A DNA stretch of 64,000 nt from Nitratireductor mangrovi (lineage in GTDB: Bacteria > Pseudomonadota > Alphaproteobacteria > Rhizobiales > Rhizobiaceae): NCBI RefSeq assembly GCF_007922615.2, contig NZ_CP042301.2:4634001-4698000 (forward strand). The letters run 5' to 3'. The position numbers were made by a program, and so were the translations under genes. This document shows positions 18,366 through 27,243 of the stretch, one piece after another (the first letter of the stretch is position 1; the number at the start of each line of letters is the position of its first letter). Under the pieces are notes generated by a model. That model did no database searches. It was not told where the DNA came from and saw only the letters and a program-made list of their open reading frames with translations.

Positions 18366-19115
18366 ATGCCGCGCTACCGCATCGATATCGAATATGATGG
18401 CGCCGCCTATGCTGGCTGGCAGCGCCAGGCCGACCAGCCTTCCGTGCAGGGTGCGATCGAAAAGGCGATTGCCGGCTTCTGCGCTGAGGAGGTCAGCCTC
18501 CGCGGTGCCGGGCGAACCGACGCCGGCGTGCACGCCCTGGGCCAGGTCGCGCATTTCGACCTCGGCAAGGACTGGCCTGCCGATACGGTGCGCGACGCGA
18601 CCAACGCGCACCTCGCCATGGCCGGCGAGACCGTGTCCATCCTTTCAGCCATGAGCGTGCCGGACGATTTCGACGCCCGCTTTTCGGCCATTGCGCGACA
18701 TTACCGCTATCTGATCGTGAACCGCCGGGCGCCTCTGGCGCTTGATCGGGGCAAGGCGTGGCAGATCGCCAGGGCGCTCGACGCGGCGGCGATGCACGAC
18801 GCCGGGCAACGCCTTGTTGGTCGCCACGACTTCACGACTTTCCGCTCGATCCACTGCCAGGCAAAAAGCCCGGAAAAGACACTCGACCGGCTCGACGTGA
18901 CCCGTGATGGCGAGCGCATCGAGATCCGCGCCTCGGCGCGCTCCTTCCTGCACAATCAGGTGCGCTCCATGGTCGGCACGCTGAAACGGGTGGGCGAGGG
19001 TGCCTGGACGGCCGACGATGTAGAGGCGGCGCTCGAAGCGCGCGACCGCAAGGCGTGCGGTCCGGTGGCTCCACCCGGCGGGCTATGTCTCATGCAGGTC
19101 GATTACAGATACTGA
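18366..19115 (+). CDS. truA: tRNA pseudouridine(38-40) synthase
   Basis: TruA makes pseudouridine in the anticodon stem-loop. The chosen ATG at 18366 gives 249 residues starting [21 protein letters not shown]. The catalytic Asp lies in [14 protein letters not shown] near residue 52. [11 protein letters not shown] near residue 112 and the [13 protein letters not shown] segment near residue 196 are further TruA hallmarks. It ends four bases before the convergent Lrp-type gene. Confidence 0.97.
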   Translation: MPRYRIDIEYDGAAYAGWQRQADQPSVQGAIEKAIAGFCAEEVSLRGAGRTDAGVHALGQVAHFDLGKDWPADTVRDATNAHLAMAGETVSILSAMSVPDDFDARFSAIARHYRYLIVNRRAPLALDRGKAWQIARALDAAAMHDAGQRLVGRHDFTTFRSIHCQAKSPEKTLDRLDVTRDGERIEIRASARSFLHNQVRSMVGTLKRVGEGAWTADDVEAALEARDRKACGPVAPPGGLCLMQVDYRY

Positions 19116-19119
19116 CCAT

Positions 19120-19719
19120 TCACGGTGTCGCAGGCTCCTCCGGCACACCCCGGCCGAGTGCCGCGCGCGGTTTGGGCCAGTGTTCGGTCCGACCTGGCTG
19201 TACCGGCCGTTCCAGGTAGGTCGAAAGCACCACGTAGCTGCGTGTCCGCAACACGCCCGGCGTATCGTAGAGCCGCGCCAGAAGCCCTTCGAGCGCGTGC
19301 GGTCCTGCCGTCCGCACCTTCAAGAGCATGCAGGCGTCGCCGGCGACCGAATGGATTTCCTCGACTTCGGGATGCTGCGAAATGGCGATCAGTTCCGGCG
19401 TCTTGCCCCAGCCATGCGTATCGACATGAACGAAGGCCAGGAGCGGCTTGTCGACGGCCTCCGCGTCGATCTGCGCGGCGGTGTTGCGTATGGCGCCGGA
19501 ACGGCGCAGGCGCTTGACACGCTCATGCACGGCAGGTGGCGAAAGTGCCACCCGGTCGCCGAGTTCCGAATAGCTGAGCGTCGCGTCCTCCACCAGCAGG
19601 CCTAAGATTTTTCGGTCGGTGGCATCGAGAGTCCGCCCCGCCTCCGGCTTTTGCCGAATGCCATCTGTTTTTACGTTCATTCTGCAAATTCCAGTTGTTG
19701 CTGAAGATTGTTCGGTCAT
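19120..19719 (-). CDS. Lrp/AsnC family transcriptional regulator
   Basis: This 199-residue regulator has an N-terminal HTH (LDATDRKILGLLVEDATLSY; recognition helix SPPAVHERVKRLRRSGAI). The C-terminal RAM ligand-binding domain contains VEEIHSVAGDACMLLKVR. The start at 19719 has a GAGGG site four bases upstream; an ATG at 19680 would shorten the protein by 13 residues. The divergent MFS gene begins only ten bases away. The operator of this regulator must therefore overlap one of the two coding starts, unless the shorter start is used. It probably controls that exporter in response to an amino acid. Confidence 0.88.
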   Translation of the reverse strand: MTEQSSATTGICRMNVKTDGIRQKPEAGRTLDATDRKILGLLVEDATLSYSELGDRVALSPPAVHERVKRLRRSGAIRNTAAQIDAEAVDKPLLAFVHVDTHGWGKTPELIAISQHPEVEEIHSVAGDACMLLKVRTAGPHALEGLLARLYDTPGVLRTRSYVVLSTYLERPVQPGRTEHWPKPRAALGRGVPEEPATP

Positions 19720-19728
19720 GATGCCCTC

Positions 19729-20934
19729 ATGTCGAAGATAGATCAAGCTTTCCTCCCTGCTGGTTCGGCGCCGCAAGCCATTCCCCGGAAGGCCTTCCTG
19801 TTGACCGCTTGCGTCGCCGTGGTTGGCAGCAACTCGCTGGCGCTCGGGCCGATCGCACCGGAGGTCGCAAGGGGATTTGGTGTTTCGGTCCCCGCCGTGA
19901 TGACCGCGTCGGCGGGTTTCGGATTGGCGACAGCGGCGAGCGCGCTGTTCCTTCCGCGGCACATCGATCGCATCGGTTCGCATCGTGTGCTGCGCCATGC
20001 CCTCGCACTGCTCGCGTTGGCGCTTCTGCTGAGCGCTGCCGCGCCAACGGTCATGATGCTGGTCGTCGCGCAACTGCTCGCGGGCATTGCCGCCGGCGTA
20101 GCCCTGCCGGCCATCTACGCCACCGCCGCAGCGATCGCGCCGCGCGGCCGCGAAAGCGAAACCATTGGCGTGGTACTGACCGGCTGGACCCTGAGCATGG
20201 TCGCCGGCGTGTCGCTGTCGGCCGTCATCGCAGATGCTGTCCACTGGCGTGCCGTCTTCGCGGCGGTCGCGTTCCTGGCGCTGGCAGCCTTCGCGGCAAT
20301 GGCGTTGTCGAGGAACGACGACGCGGGCTCGGGCACGGTGGCACCGCCGCCACTTCAGGCGCTGGCGATTCCGGGTGTCGCGCCGCTGCTGGTTGCGTGC
20401 TGCGCCTTCATGGCTGCCTTTTACGGGATCTACGGCTATCTCGGCGACCATCTGGTGATCGGCCTCGGCCACGCTGTCAGCGCCAATGGGCTGCTTGCCG
20501 TATCCTACGGTCTGGGTTTCGGCAGCGCCGCCTTCCTTGACCGCGTGATCGATCGAATGGGGCCGCGTCGAGCCATGCCGCTCGCCTATATGCTGGTTGG
20601 CGCGATCTATGTTGCAATGGCTGTCGCAGGCGGTTCTTACTGGGCCATCATCGGCATCGTCTTCTTCTGGGGACTGGTGAACCATTTCGGCCTCAACGTC
20701 CTGGTCATGCGGCTGGCTGCCATCGATCCGGCCCGACGCGGCACGATCATGGGGCTGAACAGCGCGGTGACCTATTTCGCCGTATTTCTAGGGACGACCG
20801 GCTTCGGACCTGTCTATGCGGATTGGGGTTTTGCGGCCGCCGCCATGCTTGCCGCGGGGCTGATGATCATTGCCGCGCTGGCGGCGCTTGTGCGTCAGCC
20901 GGCTGCCGGCACCTCGATGCCGAACAGCCCCTGA
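19729..20934 (+). CDS. MFS transporter, probable exporter
   Basis: This 401-residue major facilitator has 12 predicted helices in two bundles. Early conserved parts are GSNSLALGPIAPEVARGFGV and the helix 2-3 loop RHIDRIGSHRVLR, an A-like motif. It resembles the CynX/NimT and arabinose-efflux-type permeases. It is divergently transcribed from an Lrp-type regulator. That arrangement is common for amino-acid or metabolite exporters and suggests substrate-induced efflux. Its last 40 bases overlap the 3' end of the next gene, which runs on the opposite strand. Confidence 0.85.
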   Translation: MSKIDQAFLPAGSAPQAIPRKAFLLTACVAVVGSNSLALGPIAPEVARGFGVSVPAVMTASAGFGLATAASALFLPRHIDRIGSHRVLRHALALLALALLLSAAAPTVMMLVVAQLLAGIAAGVALPAIYATAAAIAPRGRESETIGVVLTGWTLSMVAGVSLSAVIADAVHWRAVFAAVAFLALAAFAAMALSRNDDAGSGTVAPPPLQALAIPGVAPLLVACCAFMAAFYGIYGYLGDHLVIGLGHAVSANGLLAVSYGLGFGSAAFLDRVIDRMGPRRAMPLAYMLVGAIYVAMAVAGGSYWAIIGIVFFWGLVNHFGLNVLVMRLAAIDPARRGTIMGLNSAVTYFAVFLGTTGFGPVYADWGFAAAAMLAAGLMIIAALAALVRQPAAGTSMPNSP

Positions 20935-21488
20935 AGCGTAACGAGCACCGCGATCGACATCGCCAGCATGAGCGCAAAGACTCCGGTGGCGAGCGCGGCG
21001 CCGCGGTCGATGACCGCGTTGGTAAGCCGCCAGGTGAGTGCCAGCGACACCACGAAGACGGCGATCGAGAGCAGGGTCGCCGCGTCCTGCCAGCCGGGAA
21101 AGACCAGCCGGATGAGCGCCGGCGGCAGCATGATCCAGACCAGCAGCGCCGAGCCCCAATTGCCGGCGACCACGTAGGCGACGAAGCGGTCGCCGACGCC
21201 GAGCGGGCGCGACAGGAACGCGAAGGCGACCAGCGGCAGCACCCACGTGGCGATGTCGATCACGCCGAGCAGCGCAACCGTGGCGACGCGTCCGCCGGTG
21301 CCGTCTCCGACTTCGCTGGCGACGGTCGCCCAGCCGACCGTCAGGGCCGGAACGGCGATCAGGATGGCATAGAACGAGTTCCAGAAGCCGTCGGCCGAAA
21401 GGTCGAACATGCGGATCGCCTCGGGCTTGCCGTTCATCAACCGCCAGGCACCCACCAGATAGCTTTGAATTTCCTCCGCCGAGGGCAT
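20895..21488 (-). CDS. Conserved hypothetical membrane protein
   Basis: This 197-residue protein has about five hydrophobic helices (FYAILIAVPALTVGWA, VATVALLGVIDIATWVLPLV, FVAYVVAGNWGSALLVWIML, LLSIAVFVVSLALTW, GVFALMLAMSIAVLVTLQG). I do not recognise a named family. Its start overlaps the dapE stop by one base (TGATG), so it is translationally coupled to dapE. That coupling suggests co-expression but does not define the role. The 3' end overlaps the MFS gene by 40 bases in convergent orientation. Confidence 0.8.
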   Translation of the reverse strand: MPSAEEIQSYLVGAWRLMNGKPEAIRMFDLSADGFWNSFYAILIAVPALTVGWATVASEVGDGTGGRVATVALLGVIDIATWVLPLVAFAFLSRPLGVGDRFVAYVVAGNWGSALLVWIMLPPALIRLVFPGWQDAATLLSIAVFVVSLALTWRLTNAVIDRGAALATGVFALMLAMSIAVLVTLQGLFGIEVPAAG

Positions 21489-22684
21489 CAGGCGCCCTTC
21501 TCGAACCAGCGGGCCAGCAGGCGCTCATAGATGCGGGTCAGGCCTTCGAGATCGGCAAGCGCGACTCGCTCGTCGACCATGTGCATGGTCTGGCCGACCA
21601 GCCCGAACTCCACCACCGGGCAATAATCCTTGATGAAGCGCGCATCCGATGTGCCGCCGGAGGTCGAAAGCTCCGGCCGGCGGCCTGTCACGTCCTCCAC
21701 CGCTTCCGACATCAGCTTGATGAGCCTGACGTCCCGCGTGAGGAAGACGTGGCTCGGGCGTTCGTTCCATTCGATCTCGAAGCGGACCGGCTCGCGGCGT
21801 CCGGGCCTGAGCTTCCTGCGTCGCGCCGCGCGGTCCAGGCGGTTGTGGATTTCCGCCTGCAGGCTCTCGGCCGTCCATCGGTCGTTGAAGCGGACATTGA
21901 AGGCGAGGCTGGCCGCGGCCGGGATGACATTGGTGGCGGGATTGCCGACATCGATGCTGGTGATCTCGAGATTGGTCGGCTGGAAGTCCCTCGTGCCGTC
22001 GTCAAAGGCGGGATAGAGCAACGCCTCGGAGAGCATCAGAAGGCCGCGCACCGGGTTGTCGGCAAGGTGAGGGTAGGCGGCGTGGCCCTGGGTGCCGGCA
22101 ACCCGCACCCGCCCCGAGAGCGAGCCGCGGCGGCCGATCTTGATCATGTCGCCGAGCCGCCCCGGATTGGTTGGCTCGCCGACGACACAGGCGTCCCATG
22201 TCTCGCCCTTCGCTGCCGCCCAATCCAGCAGCTTTACCGTGCCGTTAAGCGCCGGACCTTCCTCGTCGCCGGTGATGATGAGCGAGATCGAACCGGGCGG
22301 ACCCCCACGTTGGTCGAGGAAGCGGGCTATCGCTGCCACGAAGCATGCGATGCCACCCTTCATGTCGACGGCGCCGCGCCCGAACATTTCCTCGCCGGCG
22401 ATTTCGGCCGCGAAAGGCGGATGCGACCAGGCATTTTCGTCGCCAACAGGCACCACGTCGGTGTGGCCGGCAAAGGCCAGATGCGGGCCTTGCTTTCCAA
22501 GGCGGGCATAGAGGTTTTCGATGTCCGGCGTTCCATCCTGCGAGAAAACCGGACGCTCGATAGCAAAGCCAAGCGGTTTCAGCATCGCCTCCAGCGCGGC
22601 GAGCGCGCCGCCTTCCGCCGGGGTCACGGAGGGGCAGCGAATGAGTGTCTGGAGGTTGGCGACCGGATCGGAGGCAGCATGCAT
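21488..22684 (-). CDS. dapE: Succinyl-diaminopimelate desuccinylase
   Basis: DapE removes succinate from N-succinyl-LL-DAP in lysine and peptidoglycan-precursor synthesis. The start ATG 22684 gives 398 residues. M20 family motifs are all present: FAGHTDVVPVGD (first zinc His and Asp), GRGAVDMKGG, ITGDEEGPALNGT (catalytic Glu pair) and the late TSGGTSDARF. The upstream open frame is not coding. dapD, the enzyme acting earlier in the same succinylase branch, lies about 3 kb further on the same strand. Confidence 0.96.
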   Translation of the reverse strand: MHAASDPVANLQTLIRCPSVTPAEGGALAALEAMLKPLGFAIERPVFSQDGTPDIENLYARLGKQGPHLAFAGHTDVVPVGDENAWSHPPFAAEIAGEEMFGRGAVDMKGGIACFVAAIARFLDQRGGPPGSISLIITGDEEGPALNGTVKLLDWAAAKGETWDACVVGEPTNPGRLGDMIKIGRRGSLSGRVRVAGTQGHAAYPHLADNPVRGLLMLSEALLYPAFDDGTRDFQPTNLEITSIDVGNPATNVIPAAASLAFNVRFNDRWTAESLQAEIHNRLDRAARRRKLRPGRREPVRFEIEWNERPSHVFLTRDVRLIKLMSEAVEDVTGRRPELSTSGGTSDARFIKDYCPVVEFGLVGQTMHMVDERVALADLEGLTRIYERLLARWFEKGA

Positions 22685-22807
22685 GGGCGGATGGATAGTC
22701 GAAACCCGGGCTGCTGTCACGCCGTGCGAACGCGCCCTTGGCGATCTGCTGCCGCTCGCTTGACGGGGACAAATGCGGCGTGCCTCATTCAGGGAGGCGG
22801 AGGCAGG

Positions 22808-23839
22808 ATGTTCGATCCCAAGACACGCATCACCATCGCGGGAGCCGGCAGCATTGGCTGCCATGCCGGCGGCTGCCTCGCGCTGGCGGGGCGGAACGTC
22901 ACCTTCCTTGGACGTGAGCGGATCGTCTCGCGCCTTACCAGTGTCGGCCTGACCATCCGAGATCTCGACGGGTCGGAGCGGCACGCGGCGCCGGAGTCTT
23001 TCTCAGCGACCAGCGATGCCGGTACGGCGCTCCGGGACACCGACGTCGTTCTGGTCGCCGTCAAGAGTGGCGCGACGGCGGAGGCCGCGGAACTGATCGC
23101 GCGGCACGGCCGCGACGGCGCGGTCGTTGTGAGCCTGCAAAACGGCGTCGGCAACAAGGAGGTCTTGCGCGAGCGACTCGCGGGCAGGTTCACCGTGGTG
23201 GCCGGCATGGTGCCATTCAATGTGGTTCCCGATCTCGCGGGTAGGAACCCGCCGGCCTTTCACCGCGCCACGGAGGGGACCATTCTGGTCGGGGCGGAGG
23301 CACCCGGCCTTGCAACCCTGCTCGATGTCGCTGGCCTTCCCGCGAGCGAGGCGCGGGACATGGATGCCGTTCTATGGGGCAAGCTTCTGGTCAACCTGAA
23401 CAACGCCCTCAATGCCCTCTCGGGCCGGCCGCTGGCCGAGGAACTGGCCGACCGGCGCTGGCGAGTGCTTTTGGCCGATCAGATGGCCGAGGCGCTTGCC
23501 GCGATGAACGCGGCTGGCGTCCGCCCGGCGAAGATCGGCCGGCTTCGCCCGTCCGTTCTGCCGATGCTCCTCAAATTGCCAGATTTTCTGTTCCGGCGTG
23601 TCGCAAGGCAGATGCTGGCGGTCGATCCCGCCGCGCGTTCCTCGATGTGGGAGGACCTGCAAAATTGTCGTCCGACCGAGATCGACGAATTCCAGGGCAC
23701 CGTCGTCGCGCTGGCGGAGAAGCATGGATTCTCCGCGCCGGCAAATCGTGCGGTCATGGCCGCGATCCGGCAAGCGGAAACGGAAGCAAAAGGGTCGCCG
23801 AACCTCGACCCGGCGGCGCTCCGGCCGGCGCGCCGCTAG
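22808..23839 (+). CDS. 2-dehydropantoate 2-reductase family protein
   Basis: This 343-residue NADPH-dependent ketopantoate reductase-like enzyme starts after an AGGCAGG site. The nucleotide-binding motif is ITIAGAGSIGCHAGG near residues 8-22. The catalytic region has DVVLVAVKSGATAEAA near 77 and SLQNGVGNKEVL near 105. The Lys of WGKLLVNLNNALNALSG near 194 and the SSMWEDLQNCRPTEIDEFQG segment near 278 are both PanE signatures. It may serve pantothenate synthesis, but genomes often have several paralogues, so panE is not assigned. It is divergent from dapE. Confidence 0.88.
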   Translation: MFDPKTRITIAGAGSIGCHAGGCLALAGRNVTFLGRERIVSRLTSVGLTIRDLDGSERHAAPESFSATSDAGTALRDTDVVLVAVKSGATAEAAELIARHGRDGAVVVSLQNGVGNKEVLRERLAGRFTVVAGMVPFNVVPDLAGRNPPAFHRATEGTILVGAEAPGLATLLDVAGLPASEARDMDAVLWGKLLVNLNNALNALSGRPLAEELADRRWRVLLADQMAEALAAMNAAGVRPAKIGRLRPSVLPMLLKLPDFLFRRVARQMLAVDPAARSSMWEDLQNCRPTEIDEFQGTVVALAEKHGFSAPANRAVMAAIRQAETEAKGSPNLDPAALRPARR

Positions 23840-23845
23840 GTCGCG

Positions 23846-24559
23846 CTAGTCGCTTTTGGTGACGAGCCCGGTTTCGCCGATCAGCATGATCTTCTGCCAG
23901 ATCTTGCGCGACAGGTTGGTGCCCAGCGCCTCGATGTCGTTGACGGCGTCGACGACGATATTGTCGTTGACCGATTGCGCAAAAAGCGCGGCCAGCTTGC
24001 CTGTGATCGACAGCATCTCCGAGCAATAGTCAAGATAGCGGGCGAGGTCGCCCGGGCTCAGATCGCGCCGCGGCGAACTCTTGGTGCGGTGAACGCCGGC
24101 CTTGAGCGCCGCCGGATCCTTCGTCAACTGGTGCATGTCGATGACGTGGATCATCGATCGTAGCCCGTGCAACTGCCTGAACACGCGCTTGCGCTTGATG
24201 CGTTCCTCGGCACTGACCAGCGATATCAGCCCGAGGCCGGCGAGCAGCAGCGTGTTGATGGAGGCCTCCAGTCCCTGGACGAAGTCGAAGGCGCCAGTCG
24301 GCGTGCGGTCGAAGGACAGGATCGTGCCGACGAAAAGGAACACTGACGCGCCCAGGGCGATGACAAGACCGATGATGATGCGCAGCCACCAGATCGGAGC
24401 CTCGAGCGCCTTCGCGCCATCGGCGAGGTCTCGCGCAAGCGCGACCAGTTCGTTTGCCACCTTGGACAGCCCGGCTTCGGGAAACCGTTCGCTGACGCGG
24501 CGTTGAAGAACCTCCGCGGTTGCGATGATCTGCATGGGATCGAGGCTGCGATAGGGCAT
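23846..24559 (-). CDS. Hypothetical membrane protein
   Basis: This 237-residue protein has two adjacent transmembrane helices (LRIIIGLVIALGASVFLFVG; NTLLLAGLGLISLVSA) between a soluble N-terminal 55 residues and a C-terminal helical domain of about 110 residues. That domain includes LHGLRSMIHVIDMHQLTKDP and DLARYLDYCSEMLSITGKLA. It resembles uncharacterised proteins that sit near membrane signalling genes. The function is unknown. It follows two DUF805 genes on the same strand with a 12-base gap and is likely in their operon. Confidence 0.75.
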   Translation of the reverse strand: MPYRSLDPMQIIATAEVLQRRVSERFPEAGLSKVANELVALARDLADGAKALEAPIWWLRIIIGLVIALGASVFLFVGTILSFDRTPTGAFDFVQGLEASINTLLLAGLGLISLVSAEERIKRKRVFRQLHGLRSMIHVIDMHQLTKDPAALKAGVHRTKSSPRRDLSPGDLARYLDYCSEMLSITGKLAALFAQSVNDNIVVDAVNDIEALGTNLSRKIWQKIMLIGETGLVTKSD

Positions 24560-24570
24560 CTGCGGATGCC

Positions 24571-24942
24571 CTAATGCGGCGAATTGCTGGTCGCGCCGTA
24601 CCGGTTGGGGCCCGGATCGCCCGGTATCAGGCAGAAAGCGATGAAGGCGATGTAGGAAATCACTGGAATGAAAAGCGTTATTGCGAACACCCCGGGTTTT
24701 CCGAAATCATGCAGCCGCTTGACGCTGAGCGCGAAGATCGCCCAGACGCAGACGAGGCCGGCCGCAAAAAAGCTCAGCGCCCAGGCGCCGCTCTCGGGGC
24801 TTTCCTCCTGGGCAAGAACGAAGCGGTAGAGCAGGAAGGCTGGAACCAGATTGGCCAGCAAGCCTCCGAGCAGATAGGCGGCGCGGCTGATCCGGCCGCC
24901 CACCTTGAAGAAGAGCCAGTAGAGTTGCTGGATGTCAGGCAA
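24571..24942 (-). CDS. DUF805-like membrane protein (second copy)
   Basis: This 123-residue protein has the DUF805 layout: an N-terminal amphipathic start (LFFKVGGRISRAAYLLGGLL), four hydrophobic helices, the KRLHDFGKPG motif near residue 82 and a PGDPGPNRYG end. The TTG at 24942 is preferred because it overlaps the stop of the upstream paralogue by eight bases. An earlier TTG at 24993 would overlap it by 59 bases. Function is unknown; DUF805 proteins are small inner-membrane proteins. Confidence 0.75.
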   Translation of the reverse strand: MPDIQQLYWLFFKVGGRISRAAYLLGGLLANLVPAFLLYRFVLAQEESPESGAWALSFFAAGLVCVWAIFALSVKRLHDFGKPGVFAITLFIPVISYIAFIAFCLIPGDPGPNRYGATSNSPH

Positions 24943-25285
24943 GCGGATCCGGTCCGTACTGATTGTCGCCCTTGTCGCCCTCCAGGATGCCAAGTTCGAT
25001 CAGGATCCAGAAGAAGCCGATCAACGGAACCAGCGCGATCAGCGTCCACCAGCCGCTCTTGTTGCGGTCGTGCCAGCGCTTGGCGTAGAGGGCGCACGCC
25101 AGGTAGATCGAAATCAGCGTCATGATGCCCGAAAAGATGCCGAAGCCGTTGGCGCTTTGCGTTCCCAGCATTATGTCGAGGCCGGTCGCGATCAGCCCGG
25201 CCACGAACAACACGCCGACGCCGGCCCAGAACTTGGCGCGATTGATACGGCCTTCAAAGCTGGTCAGAAGATATTTCCAGTCCAT
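24935..25285 (-). CDS. DUF805 domain-containing membrane protein
   Basis: This 116-residue DUF805 protein starts at ATG 25285, eight bases after a strong GAGGGGG site. It begins MDWKYLLTSFEGRINRAKFW, the usual DUF805 start, and has four transmembrane helices. The KRWHDRNKSGWWTLIALVPL motif is the family hallmark, and it ends with GDNQYGPDPL. The adjacent second DUF805 copy and a further membrane protein form a three-gene operon. Function is unknown. Confidence 0.9.
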   Translation of the reverse strand: MDWKYLLTSFEGRINRAKFWAGVGVLFVAGLIATGLDIMLGTQSANGFGIFSGIMTLISIYLACALYAKRWHDRNKSGWWTLIALVPLIGFFWILIELGILEGDKGDNQYGPDPLA

Positions 25286-25357
25286 GTCGAAATCCCCCTC
25301 GGGAAAGAACAAGCCCCAGACGGCGATGTTAGACCGAGTGTGGAATGGACGAAAAGG

Positions 25358-26212
25358 TCAATCTCTCAGAAGCTCGTTGATCGACGTCTTTGACCGGGTC
25401 TTTTCATCGACCTTCTTGACGATGACCGCGCAGTAGAGGCTGGGACCCCAGTTCTCTCCCGGAACGTTCTTGCCGGGCATGGTACCGGCGACCACGACCG
25501 AATAGGGCGGCACTTCGCCGTAGAAGACCTTGCCCGTCTCGCGGTCGACGATCTTGGTCGATTTGCCGATGAAGACGCCCATGCCAAGCACGGATCCTTC
25601 GCGCACGATGCAGCCTTCGACGACTTCCGAGCGCGCGCCGATGAAGCAATTGTCCTCGATGATAGTCGGGCCAGCCTGCATAGGCTCAAGAACGCCACCG
25701 ATTCCGACACCGCCCGAAAGGTGCACGTTCTTTCCGATCTGGGCGCACGAGCCGACGGTGGCCCAAGTATCCACCATCGTGCCGGCATCGACATAGGCGC
25801 CGAGATTGACGAAGGATGGCATCAGCACAACGCCTGGCGCGACATAGGCCGAACGGCGCACGACTGCACTGGGCACGGCACGAAAGCCGGCCTTCTCGAA
25901 CTCGTTCGCCGACCAGCCGTCGAATTTGGACGGTACCTTGTCCCACCAGACCGCATCGCCCGGGCCGCCTTTGATGACCTCCATAGGGTTGAGCCGGAAG
26001 GAAAGTAGCACCGCCTTCTTGAGCCACTGGTTGACATGCCACGTGCCATCCGCGCCGCGTTCCGCCACTCGCGCCTCGCCGCGGTCGAGCATCTGCAGCG
26101 ATGCCTCGACAGCGTCGCGAACCTCGCCGCGCGTCTCGGCATTGATCCCGTCGCGTTCCTCGAAAGCCTTGTCGATCGTCCGTTCGAGGGCGGCGAGGTC
26201 GTGCTTTTGCAT
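25358..26212 (-). CDS. dapD: 2,3,4,5-tetrahydropyridine-2,6-dicarboxylate N-succinyltransferase
   Basis: DapD transfers succinyl from succinyl-CoA to tetrahydrodipicolinate in lysine/DAP synthesis. ATG 26212 gives 284 residues, the family norm; the frame is open for 15 more codons. It has an N-terminal helical domain, then a left-handed parallel beta-helix with repeated hexapeptides from about residue 110 ([31 protein letters not shown]). It ends with a C-terminal CoA-binding part. It is divergent from the LOG gene. Confidence 0.97.
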   Translation of the reverse strand: MQKHDLAALERTIDKAFEERDGINAETRGEVRDAVEASLQMLDRGEARVAERGADGTWHVNQWLKKAVLLSFRLNPMEVIKGGPGDAVWWDKVPSKFDGWSANEFEKAGFRAVPSAVVRRSAYVAPGVVLMPSFVNLGAYVDAGTMVDTWATVGSCAQIGKNVHLSGGVGIGGVLEPMQAGPTIIEDNCFIGARSEVVEGCIVREGSVLGMGVFIGKSTKIVDRETGKVFYGEVPPYSVVVAGTMPGKNVPGENWGPSLYCAVIVKKVDEKTRSKTSINELLRD

Positions 26213-26364
26213 CGAGGGCTCCGTTACACGTCGTATTAAGGGATAGGCTGTAGCCATAGGCTGGCGGCAAGTCGCGCGGAACCTATGTCAACGCCTTGGG
26301 AGGGTCAATCGCGCCCGCGTCATCCGCGGCGCGCAAAGCGACACAGTTCGGGGACCAGACAATC

Positions 26365-27204
26365 ATGAATCCGATGGACAAGAGTGGCTGGACGCCGCTG
26401 GCGCATTCCGACGAGGATCTCGAGCGCTCGCGCAGCGTGCCCGATACCGAGCAGACCCGCTCAGCCGCCTACCGTTTGGCCTGGGACGACGACGACTTCA
26501 TGACCCGGCGCGAATTGCGGCCGGTACGTTTGCAACTCGAGTTACTCAAGCCGGAGATGGCGCTCGCGGAGCGTGGTATCCGTTCCACCGTGATCCTGTT
26601 CGGCGGCGCCCGCATTCCCGAGCCGGGTGGCCCGGCCTGGGCGGCCAAGAACGAGACCCAGAAGAGAAACCTCGAGGAAAACAGCCGCTACTACGAAGAA
26701 GCACGCAAGTTCGCGCGGCTGTGCTCGGAGCACTCCGCCGCCTCCTACTATCGCGAGTTCGTGATCGTTACCGGCGGCGGGCCCGGCGTGATGGAAGCGG
26801 GAAACCGCGGCGCGGTCGATGTCGGAGCCCCGACGATCGGCCTCAACATCGTGCTGCCGCACGAGCAGGCGCCCAATCCCTATGTGACGCCGGAGTTGTG
26901 TTTCAATTTCCACTATTTCGCGATCCGCAAGATGCATTTCATCATGCGCGCAAAGGCTGTCGCGATCTTCCCTGGCGGCTTCGGCACGATGGACGAGTTT
27001 TTCGAGACCCTCACGCTGATCCAGACTGGCCGCATGGAACGTGTGCCGGTCATCCTGTTCGGACGCGCTTTCTGGGAACGCGCCGTCGACCTGGAGTTCC
27101 TGGCCGAGCAAGGCACGATTTCCCCGGGCGACCAGGACATTATCGACTACGCCGACACGGCTGAGGAGGCGTGGCAGCACATCCGGAATTTCTACGAAAT
27201 CTGA
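26365..27204 (+). CDS. LOG family protein (TIGR00730, Rossmann fold)
   Basis: This 279-residue protein is of the lysine decarboxylase-like LOG group, whose members act as cytokinin-nucleotide or general nucleotide 5'-monophosphate phosphoribohydrolases. The signature FPGGFGTMDEFFE (PGGxGTxxE) is intact near residue 200, and IVTGGGPGVMEAGNRGA near residue 138 forms the nucleotide-binding loop. The ATG at 26365 was preferred to an upstream frame extension; ATG 26374 is also possible. Activity on AMP is a family expectation, not shown. Confidence 0.9.
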   Translation: MNPMDKSGWTPLAHSDEDLERSRSVPDTEQTRSAAYRLAWDDDDFMTRRELRPVRLQLELLKPEMALAERGIRSTVILFGGARIPEPGGPAWAAKNETQKRNLEENSRYYEEARKFARLCSEHSAASYYREFVIVTGGGPGVMEAGNRGAVDVGAPTIGLNIVLPHEQAPNPYVTPELCFNFHYFAIRKMHFIMRAKAVAIFPGGFGTMDEFFETLTLIQTGRMERVPVILFGRAFWERAVDLEFLAEQGTISPGDQDIIDYADTAEEAWQHIRNFYEI

Positions 27205-27243
27205 CGGCCATATGCCGCGAGGATCTGCGCGCTTCTTGCGCGG

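Noticed and set aside
19720..20685. Upstream extension of the Lrp-type frame across the MFS gene
   Set aside because: The sequence there is the antisense of an intact MFS transporter. The Lrp HTH begins only after 19719.
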